Of a stretch of 64,000 nt of DNA, positions 53,176-60,442 are shown piece by piece (positions within the stretch are counted from its first letter, which is position 1; each line of letters starts with the position of its first letter). The position numbers and the translations under genes were made by a program. This DNA comes from Bryobacteraceae bacterium. GTDB lineage: Bacteria; Acidobacteriota; Terriglobia; Bryobacterales; Bryobacteraceae. The stretch lies in NCBI GenBank assembly GCA_025928545.1, contig JAICJH010000002.1, forward strand, positions 124,001 through 188,000, read 5' to 3'. Below the pieces are notes generated by a model. That model made no database searches and was not told the origin of the DNA. It worked only from the letters and a program-made list of their open reading frames with translations.

Positions 53176-53601
53176 CTATTCTGCACCGCGCGTTGCCAGC
53201 GCCAGTGCGAGCGGTATTCCAATCAGGATTCCCGAGATCAGCGGCGGAGGAATGCGGTAAAACCAGCACAAAACGATAAAACCACCTACCCACGCGGCGT
53301 TAATCGCGACGATGGGGCGAATCAGACGATCCGAAACGTCCGAGGCCGAGGCCAGCACCAGATTGAGAATTCCCAGGCCGCTGAAAGTCAGGCTCATGAC
53401 GAATACCAGCACCATATGGATATCGAACATATTCGGGCGCATCCCCAGACCCGCATCGATATTGAGTCCGCGCGCGATCTTTTCGAATTCGATCACCGTC
53501 GCGTCGCTCGATGGCGTCAGGTTTCCCACGGTATGGAACACCGTAGTCAGTAACATCAGGCAGGCCGCAGCCTTCAGCAGTTGCCTCTGTGAGAGTTTCA
53601 T
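53176..53601 (-). CDS. Small four-helix membrane protein
   Basis: From ATG 53601, 141 residues with four transmembrane helices (LLKAAACLMLLTTVFHTVG; DIHMVLVFVMSLTFSGLGIL; LIRPIVAINAAWVGGFIVL; LISGILIGIPLALALA). It resembles the LIC_13387-type family of unknown function. The same frame stays open leftward for another 280 codons, but that part is antisense to the isomerase gene and is not used. The stop is 6 bases upstream of lpxD, so it may head that operon. Confidence 0.65.
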   Translation of the reverse strand: MKLSQRQLLKAAACLMLLTTVFHTVGNLTPSSDATVIEFEKIARGLNIDAGLGMRPNMFDIHMVLVFVMSLTFSGLGILNLVLASASDVSDRLIRPIVAINAAWVGGFIVLCWFYRIPPPLISGILIGIPLALALATRGAE

Positions 53602-53649
53602 GGCTCGTATCATTCTATGCCGGGAGAAATCCTGATAGGCTGGAAGGCG

Positions 53650-54540
53650 ATGGAACCCAAACATACCCGTCGCGACTGGATGACAACCGCGGCAGCAGGC
53701 CTGGCCGCGGCATCCGCGGCGCCCCTTCTGAATGCCGCAATGCCCCGACCTCTGGGAGCCCAGCTCTATACCGTTCGCAATATCCTGATGAAGGAATCCG
53801 ACAGGGTTCTGAAAACGATTGCCGAGATCGGCTACACCGAAATCGAAGGCGGCCGAACCGATCTGATCGAGCTCCTGCCCAAAATCAAACAGTACGGACT
53901 GAAACCCGTCTCCTGCCATATCGAGACGCCTCTCATCACCCAGAACTGGGATCAGTTTCCCGACATAAAGCAAATGCCGGTCGAAGAGGCCATTGACAGT
54001 GCGAAAAAAGTCGGGGTAGAGTATTTCACCCTCGCCTACATTTCCCCCGGAGCCCGCGGCGATGGCGACGATTTCTACCGCCGCACGGCGGACCGGATGA
54101 ACGCAGCCGGCGAACTTTGCAAAAAGGCCGGCATGCACATGGCGTATCACAACCATGCTTACGAATTCGCCGGCAAGCCCGGCATGCGGCCGATCGACAT
54201 ATTCTTTGACCGGCTCGATCCCAGACTGGTAGCGATAGAGCTCGACGTATTCTGGCTGAGCGTCGCGAATCAGGATCCTGTCGAAGCGCTGAAAAAGTGG
54301 AAGGGCCGCGTCGCCCTCCTGCACCTCAAAGACAAAGCGAAAGATGCGCCCCACCAGTTCGCTGAAAACGTATCCGCGGGAGCGTTTCAGGAAGTTGGCA
54401 GCGGAGTAATCGATTTCCCCGCCATCCTGAAGGCCGCCCCGTCCGCCGGCGTGAAGCACTACATTGTCGAGCAGGACCAGACACCGGGCGACCCGCTCGA
54501 GAGCCTTCGCAAGAGCTATAACTATCTGAAAACGGTTTAA
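53650..54540 (+). CDS. Tat-exported sugar phosphate isomerase/epimerase-like protein
   Basis: From ATG 53650, with GGAAGG just upstream, 296 residues. The N-terminus TRRDWMTTAAAGLAAA is a twin-arginine signal. The body is a TIM barrel of the xylose-isomerase-like type: LGAQLYTVRNILM, GYTEIEGG, FTLAYISPGARG, AYHNHAYEF with metal ligands, IELDVFWLS and VALLHLKDKAK. These secreted epimerases are abundant in acidobacteria and Planctomycetes and act on plant sugars; substrate unknown. Confidence 0.82.
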   Translation: MEPKHTRRDWMTTAAAGLAAASAAPLLNAAMPRPLGAQLYTVRNILMKESDRVLKTIAEIGYTEIEGGRTDLIELLPKIKQYGLKPVSCHIETPLITQNWDQFPDIKQMPVEEAIDSAKKVGVEYFTLAYISPGARGDGDDFYRRTADRMNAAGELCKKAGMHMAYHNHAYEFAGKPGMRPIDIFFDRLDPRLVAIELDVFWLSVANQDPVEALKKWKGRVALLHLKDKAKDAPHQFAENVSAGAFQEVGSGVIDFPAILKAAPSAGVKHYIVEQDQTPGDPLESLRKSYNYLKTV

Positions 54541-54550
54541 AACGCGTCCT

Positions 54551-54805
54551 TCAATTGGCGTTGGTTGCGGCCATCGCTTTTGGATCGTCCCCGCAGCCGT
54601 GCTCGGTCTTATGCTTCTCCAGTTCGATCCGGGCCATCTCCAGCTGCTTGCGGAAGTGAAGCATGATGCTGTGGAGCCGCTCGTACTCCTGCTTGCTTAC
54701 AGTGCCGACCTTAGCCGACAGGAACGCCAGCGATTCCGCGTACACGTGCGAGCTTGTGGTGCAGCGGTCCTGAAGGACTCGCTTTTCGGGACAAGTCACC
54801 TTCAA
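54551..54805 (-). CDS. Small cysteine-containing helical protein
   Basis: The 84 residues from TTG 54805 (or GTG 54799) contain TCPEKRVLQDRCTTSSHVYAE and EYERLHSIMLHFRKQLEMARIELEKHKTEHGC. This is the layout of short acidobacterial proteins with CP at the start, a tyrosine/leucine-rich helical hairpin and a C-terminal HxC. The function is unknown. The reading frame lies between two better-supported genes and has a matching codon bias, which is why I keep it. Confidence 0.45.
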   Translation of the reverse strand: MKVTCPEKRVLQDRCTTSSHVYAESLAFLSAKVGTVSKQEYERLHSIMLHFRKQLEMARIELEKHKTEHGCGDDPKAMAATNAN

Positions 54806-54953
54806 TGTGTCTTCTTTTTCGTCGTTGGCGTGCGGGTTGACGGACGCGATAGCGGTATATCGATCGGCTTTCCGGGGCTGGACACTATGCCCATAATTGT
54901 AGTCCCTTTTTGTTGTTCACTGCAGATGCGATGCCTGCCGTAGTTGTCGATAC

Positions 54954-55694
54954 TCAGTTTTCGGTCGGAACCTTTTCGGCGCGATCGACGACGATGACCT
55001 CCATCGGTCCCTTCCGGGCTTCCAGCTTCAGGCCCAGTTGCTCCTCAACGGCAGCGAAAATCGAAGCTCCCTGCTGGTCCTCTGGTACCGGACGATCATC
55101 CGGCGTCCAGACGAGCTTCACTTCGAATTCCCCGGCCAGACCAGTCTGGTCCACCACCAGCGCCCGCATGTAGCGCGAAAGCAAACTCACCACATCGGAC
55201 ATCGGCATGCGGTTGCTCAGAATACGGAGCTGGCCGTTGACTCCGGCAGGCGCGGTCGCCGGACCGGCCGTCGGTTCATGCATCCGGGGTCCGCCTTTCG
55301 CGACCACCAGCGCATAGTAGTTAAGCACGCGTTCTTCGTGGTGAAAGACCAGCTTGAATCTGTCCGAGAGCAACGCCCGCATCATTTTAGGAAACTGATC
55401 CCGCGAGGCGCCCGGCGCGGTCTTCGCGACGATGTCATAGCGAGCCTCTGGAGAGGTGACCCAATCCGGCGCAGAGAGCCGCAAATTGCTGGATAGTGAG
55501 TACGCATATCGAATGCAATCGGCCAGCGAGGCATTTGTAAACGTGATAGTGTCGTTCTGAATTTTGGCAACCGTAATGTCATAGGGCTGGCCGATGACAT
55601 ATGGCGGAGGAACTTTGACGGACGCCACCTCGAAAGTCTGAGCGCGGGCGATGACAAGACCAGTCGCAAAAAGAAGCGTTATCACTCGGCGCAT
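54954..55694 (-). CDS. TIGR03435-family secreted protein (copy 2)
   Basis: From ATG 55694, 246 residues with a signal peptide (MRRVITLLFATGLVIARAQ). The signature blocks are FEVASVKVPPP, LRLSAPDWVTSPEARYDIVAKTAPGASRDQFPKMMRALLSDRFKLVFHHEERVLNYYALVVAKGGPRM, VVDQTGLAGEFEVKLVW, and ASIFAAVEEQLGLKLEARKGPMEVIVVDRAEKVPTEN. It is paralogous to the copy at 51360-52163, sharing the closing EKVPTEN/EKTPTEN. Function is unknown. Confidence 0.88.
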   Translation of the reverse strand: MRRVITLLFATGLVIARAQTFEVASVKVPPPYVIGQPYDITVAKIQNDTITFTNASLADCIRYAYSLSSNLRLSAPDWVTSPEARYDIVAKTAPGASRDQFPKMMRALLSDRFKLVFHHEERVLNYYALVVAKGGPRMHEPTAGPATAPAGVNGQLRILSNRMPMSDVVSLLSRYMRALVVDQTGLAGEFEVKLVWTPDDRPVPEDQQGASIFAAVEEQLGLKLEARKGPMEVIVVDRAEKVPTEN

Positions 55695-55872
55695 AGATTT
55701 CCTACCGTAATTAGACACCAAAAGGCAACCGGGAGTTCCTGCATTCCGCACTATTCAGCTACTCGGTCAGGAGCATCCTGCAGGCCCCCCTGATGGCGTC
55801 CATCTGTGGCTATTTGGGTTTTTCCGCATCCCGCCGTATCGTCCAAAGCACACATAATTAAAGGCATGGATG

Positions 55873-56508
55873 GCGCTAAATATCGCGTAAAAGATGGCTT
55901 GGTTGCTCAATCCCAGAATCAGGGTATCGTTCGGCCTCCAATCTCCCGATAAACTAACAGACTAGGTGGAAGCGGATGAAACATTCATCGGCCGGAAGGG
56001 CCCGGAATATGCACAAAGACGCGAGGGAGCGAAAGATCACCGGCAACGGCGGCAAGGATAAAACTGCATCCGCGAACAAGGCAACGATGGAAAGCACGGT
56101 CGGGCGCGCGTAACTGTGATTCCGAATCGTAAAAAGTCCGCGCCACAAGCGGAGGTCCGCGACTACGTTCCGCCTGGCTCGCCATTGTATACTGATGCAC
56201 TGAAGTCGTATGACGGACCGAATGAATTCGACCACGGCATGGTTGATCACGCTGTGAAACATGTTGGCGATAAAAATCATACGAACGGTCCGGAGAACTT
56301 CTGGAGTCTCACCAAGCAAGCACGGAGTGATACCCACGTGAGCGTGGAACCATTCCCCTTACTCCGCTACTTGGACGAGCAAGCTCGCCGCTTTGCCAAT
56401 AGCGAGAAGACGCATGGCGACTGGCCTGACCTCGCCGTTGGCGGGACCTTTGGTAAGCGCCTTACGTATGAGCACCTCACTGTTAAGACGCTGGAAGTGC
56501 AAGGGTGA
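55873..56508 (+). pseudogene. Decayed IS1595-family transposase (ISXO2-like)
   Basis: Pieces of a DDE transposase of the IS1595/ISXO2 type are spread over several frames. KMAWLLNPRIR near 55888 has an in-frame TAA just before it. VEADETFIGR starts at 55966. NMHKDARERKITGNGGKDKT follows in another frame from about 56010, and from 56116 VIPNRKKSAPQAEVRDYV to KRLTYEHLTVKTLEVQG at 56508 is a third. It thus has at least two frameshifts and one stop, and the element is dead. The N-terminal zinc-ribbon part and clear terminal inverted repeats were not found. It lies 47 bases before the methyltransferase gene. Confidence 0.8.
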
Positions 56509-56555
56509 CAGCTTCCGTCCAGAAGGCCGTCGCGGGGAAAACGCCGTTAGGGTCG

Positions 56556-57548
56556 ATGAATCGAAGTCTGCGTGCAGCAGCGGGGTCAAAGCAAGACGAG
56601 TTTTATACCCAACTGTCAGACATCGAAAAGGAACTCCGACATTACACAAAGCACTTCAAAAACAAAACAGTGCTTTGCAACTGCGACGATCCGAAGGTCA
56701 GCAACTTTTTTCATTACTTCGCGCACAACTTTGAGAAGCTGAAACTCAAAAGGCTCATAACTACTTGCTACAAAAATTGCGACTCCGATCTATTCAGCAA
56801 GAGCACTTCAGAGAGTGGACTTCACCTCCAATATAACGGCGATAAGAACGGCAACCGAGTTCCCAATCCGGACGAAATCGGCGTTTACCCACTGAATGGC
56901 GACGGCGATTTTCGAAGTAAAGAATGCATCGATCTACTCAAGCAAGCAGATATTGTCGTCACCAATCCACCGTTTTCGTTATTCCGTGAATACGTTTCCC
57001 AGTTAGTGGCGCACAAGAAGAACTTTATCATCATCGGCAACCAGAACGCTATTACGTACAAGGAAATCTTCAGGCTATTTAAGGAAAACCGGATCTGGCT
57101 GGGACCAAGCATCCATAGCGGAGACCGAGAGTTTGGCGTGCCCGACCATTATCCACTGAAGGCAGCTGGAACCCGCATCGATGCAAACGGCAACAAATAT
57201 ATCCGAGTTAAGGGAGTGCGATGGTTTACTAACCTGGACTATAAGGAGCGGCACGAAGACCTAATCTTATACAAGACGTATCGAAAGGAGGAATACCCAA
57301 GATTCGATCACTACGACGCTATCAACGTAAACAAGACGAAAGACATTCCGATGGATTATCGCGGTGCGATTGGCGTACCATTAACTTTTTTGGACAAGTT
57401 CAGCCCCGACCAATTCGAGATCATTGACGGCCTGAACCGCTATAGTATTCTTAACGGGCCAACCGAGAAAACGCGAGGAAAATATCTAGCACAGGTGAAC
57501 GGGGCGCCCATCTATATCCGCGTCGTGATCAAAAACAAAAAGCTATGA
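56556..57548 (+). CDS. EcoRI-family adenine-specific DNA methyltransferase
   Basis: From ATG 56556, 330 residues, close to M.EcoRI (about 326). KQDEFYTQLSDIEKEL at the N-terminus and CNCDDPKVSNFFHYFA are hallmarks. DIVVTNPPFSLFREY holds the catalytic NPPF (about residue 137), followed by IGNQNAITYKEIFRLFKEN and YDAINVNKTKDIPMDY. M.EcoRI methylates adenine N6 in GAATTC. The recognition sequence here is unknown. The gene is clearly more AT-rich than the neighbours. GTG 56505 is an alternative start but adds a non-homologous tail. Its stop overlaps the next gene by 4 bases. Confidence 0.92.
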   Translation: MNRSLRAAAGSKQDEFYTQLSDIEKELRHYTKHFKNKTVLCNCDDPKVSNFFHYFAHNFEKLKLKRLITTCYKNCDSDLFSKSTSESGLHLQYNGDKNGNRVPNPDEIGVYPLNGDGDFRSKECIDLLKQADIVVTNPPFSLFREYVSQLVAHKKNFIIIGNQNAITYKEIFRLFKENRIWLGPSIHSGDREFGVPDHYPLKAAGTRIDANGNKYIRVKGVRWFTNLDYKERHEDLILYKTYRKEEYPRFDHYDAINVNKTKDIPMDYRGAIGVPLTFLDKFSPDQFEIIDGLNRYSILNGPTEKTRGKYLAQVNGAPIYIRVVIKNKKL

Positions 57549-58627
57549 AGATCGAGCTGAAGGAAATCACGATCAAAAAGTTGTCTGACGGCTTCGAGGA
57601 TAACGCCGAAGCAGGGGTGGTCGCGTACGGCGGAAAGCTCGACATCAGGCCACCCTATCAACGAGAATTTATATACAAGGACAAACAGCGAGATGCGGTG
57701 GTCGATACCGTTCGCAAGAATTTTCCGTTGAACGTCATGTATTGGGCCGTGCGCGATGACGGCCAGTTCGAGGTTATCGATGGGCAGCAGCGGACGCTTT
57801 CAATCTGCCAATATGTCAACGGAGATTTTTCCATTGGGGGTTTGGCGTTCCATAACCTGAAAGACGACCAGCAGAGACAGATTCTCGATTACAAATTGAT
57901 GATCTATCTTTGCTCAGGAACTGATGGCGAGCGGCTGGAGTGGTTCAGGACGATCAACATCGCTGGCGAGGAACTGACCAACCAAGAATTGCGTAATGCC
58001 GTCTACGCAGGGCCGTGGACCGCAGATGCCAAGCGGTACTTCAGTAAAACAGGTTGCCCAGCAGCCGGACTGGCTGGTGAATACCTGCGAGGCAGTCCGA
58101 TTCGACAGGAATACTTGGAAACGGCGATTGACTGGCAATCAAAAGGGAAGATCGAAGAATACTTGTCAAAGCACCAGCACGACAAAAGCGCCACGCCGCT
58201 ATGGCAATATTTTCAGCGCGTCATCGGCTGGGTGAAGGCAACCTTCCCGACTTACCGCAAAGAGATGAAGGGTGTAGCGTGGGGTACTCTCTACAACCAA
58301 TTCGGCACTGGGGAATTCGACACCGACAAACTGGCGAGTCGAGTCGCCAAGCTGATGATGGATGAGGATATCGAGAAAAAAGCGGGGATCTATCGGTATG
58401 TACTGGATGGCGACGAAAGGCACCTGAACATCCGGGCGTTCAGTCCTAACATGAAGCGGGAAGCCTATGAGCGCCAAGAAGGCGTATGTGGGAAGTGTAA
58501 GAAGCGTTTCGAGTTTGACGAGATGGAAGGCGACCACGTTAAGCCTTGGCATGAGGGCGGAAAAACCGATGCGCACAACTGCCAGATGCTCTGTAAAGAC
58601 GATAATCGACGAAAAGCAGGGAAGTGA
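57545..58627 (+). CDS. DUF262 (GmrS-like) and HNH endonuclease fusion, likely restriction enzyme
   Basis: This 360-residue protein has a DUF262/ParB-like NTP-using domain at about 30-250, with PPYQREFIYKDKQRDAVVDTV and DGQQRTLS (79-86). A C-terminal HNH nuclease (315-357) has CGKC, DHVKPWHEGGKTD (Asp330-His331), HNC (Asn345) and DNRRK. In GmrSD and BrxU the same two domains cut modified DNA. Here the start overlaps the EcoRI-type methyltransferase gene by 4 bases, so the pair probably forms a restriction-modification system in which this protein is the nuclease. Like its partner it is AT-rich, so the module was probably acquired. Confidence 0.87.
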   Translation: MKIELKEITIKKLSDGFEDNAEAGVVAYGGKLDIRPPYQREFIYKDKQRDAVVDTVRKNFPLNVMYWAVRDDGQFEVIDGQQRTLSICQYVNGDFSIGGLAFHNLKDDQQRQILDYKLMIYLCSGTDGERLEWFRTINIAGEELTNQELRNAVYAGPWTADAKRYFSKTGCPAAGLAGEYLRGSPIRQEYLETAIDWQSKGKIEEYLSKHQHDKSATPLWQYFQRVIGWVKATFPTYRKEMKGVAWGTLYNQFGTGEFDTDKLASRVAKLMMDEDIEKKAGIYRYVLDGDERHLNIRAFSPNMKREAYERQEGVCGKCKKRFEFDEMEGDHVKPWHEGGKTDAHNCQMLCKDDNRRKAGK

Positions 58628-58822
58628 AGTCAATGGCGCGTGCATGCCTTGGACTGCTCACCCGCTACATAACGCCATCGGTTGCCGTTGCGCAAGACAA
58701 AACGCTGTGACCTCTGAAATTCGGGCTCGGAGTTCACGCTCGTTGATTCATCGGACCCGGCAATTGGAACATTCACTACTGAAGCGATGCCCAGCGTAAC
58801 GGATTGTAACGATTTAACGAAT

Positions 58823-58852
58823 CACCCAATAACGCCTCACCCAATGCCGCCT
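58823..58852. repeat. Tandem 15-base imperfect repeat
   Basis: CACCCAATAACGCCT and CACCCAATGCCGCCT are adjacent copies differing at two positions. They lie in the 343-base spacer 58628-58970 between the HNH gene and nagB. Nothing else in that spacer could be assigned; it may be the right boundary of the acquired module. Confidence 0.5.
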
Positions 58853-58970
58853 AGTGCTGATGGATTCCAATCATCATGAAATGTGGAGCGTGAGCAATGA
58901 CGGCATAAACCCGGTGCCTGCCGTAACCGGAAATTCAAAGTAGCCCGCCACCGCCGTTCCGTTCTTTCGG

Positions 58971-59708
58971 CTATTTGCTCATGAGCGAAGCCGAATCCCG
59001 GTCCAGGAACAAAGAAACTCTGGCGCGTGTCCGCAGAATCGATGCCGGGCAGCGCTGTGAAACCGGACCTTCCAGCGCAAGCGCCACTGCCACGGCTTTT
59101 GCCTGTCCCGGCACCATGACGAACAGTTCCCGCGCCGTCATCAGCAGCGGCACCGTTAACGTAAACGCATGCGTCGGGACCCGGTCCAGTGCGTAGAACG
59201 CCCCGTCATGAACCTGCTGAATGCGGCAAGCCTCATCCAGTTTCACTACGCGGATATCTTCGGGATCTTCAAAATCGCAGGGAGGGTCGTTGAAAGCCAC
59301 ATGGCCATTCTCACCGATTCCCAGCAATGCAATATCAAAACCGTCTTTCGGTAATAGGGCTGCGTAACGCGAGCACTCGGCACCGCGATCTTTTGCTTCG
59401 CCGCGAATCTCATAAAATGCGCCAGCCGTGACGTGATTGAAAACACGCTCACGGAGGTAATGCCGGAAGGACCAGACCGAATCTGCCGAAGTCCCGGCAT
59501 ATTCGTCCAGGTGAAACGCCGTCACGCGATTCCAGTCAATTCCCGGTTCGGCAATCAGCGTGGCCAACGTTTCATTTTGCGATGGCGCTGCCGCGAACGC
59601 CATCGTAATGCGGCCCCCGCCCGCCAGCCTGTTCCGCATTGCCGCAGCGATCGCCTTGCCGGCGGTCGAACCGAGATTGGCGCGATTTTCGGCGACTTGG
59701 ATATCCAT
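58971..59708 (-). CDS. nagB: Glucosamine-6-phosphate deaminase
   Basis: From ATG 59708, 245 residues. The NagB catalytic landmarks are FHLDEYAG (Asp in the active site) and LLGIGENGHVAFNDP (His/Glu pair). It converts glucosamine 6-phosphate to fructose 6-phosphate and ammonia in amino-sugar catabolism. It lacks the C-terminal extension that carries the GlcNAc6P allosteric site of the E. coli enzyme. A frame running to 59762 is possible but adds a basic tail. The gene is isolated from nagA. Confidence 0.9.
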   Translation of the reverse strand: MDIQVAENRANLGSTAGKAIAAAMRNRLAGGGRITMAFAAAPSQNETLATLIAEPGIDWNRVTAFHLDEYAGTSADSVWSFRHYLRERVFNHVTAGAFYEIRGEAKDRGAECSRYAALLPKDGFDIALLGIGENGHVAFNDPPCDFEDPEDIRVVKLDEACRIQQVHDGAFYALDRVPTHAFTLTVPLLMTARELFVMVPGQAKAVAVALALEGPVSQRCPASILRTRARVSLFLDRDSASLMSK

Positions 59709-59842
59709 TCGAATCCAATTATGACGGGTTGTCTGGCGCGTTAAGCGAATTCCACCTGGCACTCAGCACTCTCCGTTGAGTTTGACCGAAGAATAAAGAT
59801 TCTTGCGATGCAACTCCGCCATAGTGTCGTGAGACCACTAAT

Positions 59843-59863
59843 GGCCATATGGCCCGTTACAAT
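59843..59863 (+). promoter_or_regulatory. Palindromic operator and -10 element of the antitoxin gene
   Basis: GGCCATATGGCC (59843-59854) is a perfect 12-bp palindrome. A TACAAT (59858-59863), close to the TATAAT -10 consensus, follows 3 bases after it. The antitoxin ATG is at 59878, so the leader would be very short. An antitoxin dimer bound at the palindrome would cover the promoter, as in autoregulated toxin-antitoxin operons. No good -35 was found. Confidence 0.45.
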
Positions 59864-59877
59864 AAGCCAGCAGGCTA

Positions 59878-60312
59878 ATGGAAACCGAGACAATTGCCGA
59901 AGTCCTGGGTGGCCGCAAGGTCCTGGGCCGCGCCATCCGAAAACCACACGATCTCGCCCGTCTGATTCGGGAGGGTGTCCCGGCCAGCTCCATACCCGCA
60001 CTCGCTGCTCACCTGCGCGTGAGCAATGGCGTCCTGTCGGGCACACTCGGTATCCCGCAACGTACCCTGACGCGCCGCCTAAGCGAAGGCTCCCTCCTGA
60101 CCGCGGCTGAATCCGACCGCACCGTTAGGATGGCGCGAGTCTGCGCTAACGCGGCAGAGCTCATCGGTGATCCGGATAAAGCCATCGAATGGCTCAACAC
60201 GCCGAACCGGGCACTGGGCGGAGAGCGCCCTCTCGATCAACTGGACACCGACACCGGAGCCCGCATGGTCGAAGACATGCTCGGCTGCATCGCCTACGGT
60301 GTCTATAGCTAG
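59878..60312 (+). CDS. MbcA/ParS/Xre-family antitoxin without a visible toxin
   Basis: The 144-residue protein has an N-terminal Xre-like helix-turn-helix (HLRVSNGVLSGTLGIPQRTLTRRL) and a C-terminal DUF2384 toxin-binding domain. Its landmarks are ALGGERPLDQLDTDTGARMVEDML and the GVYS ending. This is the antitoxin of RES/Xre-type type II modules, where a RES-domain toxin that depletes NAD follows directly. Here the next 130 bases hold no RES frame and the following gene is unrelated, so the toxin has been lost or replaced. A palindrome precedes the gene. Confidence 0.85.
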   Translation: METETIAEVLGGRKVLGRAIRKPHDLARLIREGVPASSIPALAAHLRVSNGVLSGTLGIPQRTLTRRLSEGSLLTAAESDRTVRMARVCANAAELIGDPDKAIEWLNTPNRALGGERPLDQLDTDTGARMVEDMLGCIAYGVYS

Positions 60313-60442
60313 TGCTTTGTCACTTGCACGCCGCAGATGGAAAGCGAACGGGCCGCAACGTTAAGCCGACCAACGCAGGAATAGGACACGACCGAATCCT
60401 GAGGCGCGCCATCGCTTGATAAAACATTAGGACAGGAAAAGC

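Noticed and set aside
53602..54459. Long leftward open frame continuing upstream of the small membrane protein
   Set aside because: It is antisense to the Tat-exported isomerase, has no known motif and its Arg/Gly-heavy composition is that of a GC-rich shadow frame. The real gene starts at 53601.
58467..58799. Frame overlapping the end of the HNH gene and the spacer
   Set aside because: It overlaps the HNH motif in another frame, and its part in the spacer has no recognisable domain or start signal.
60313..60442. Remnant of a RES toxin behind the antitoxin
   Set aside because: A short RRRWKANG stretch vaguely recalls the RES GGRWN motif, but it is too short and out of context to support a call.
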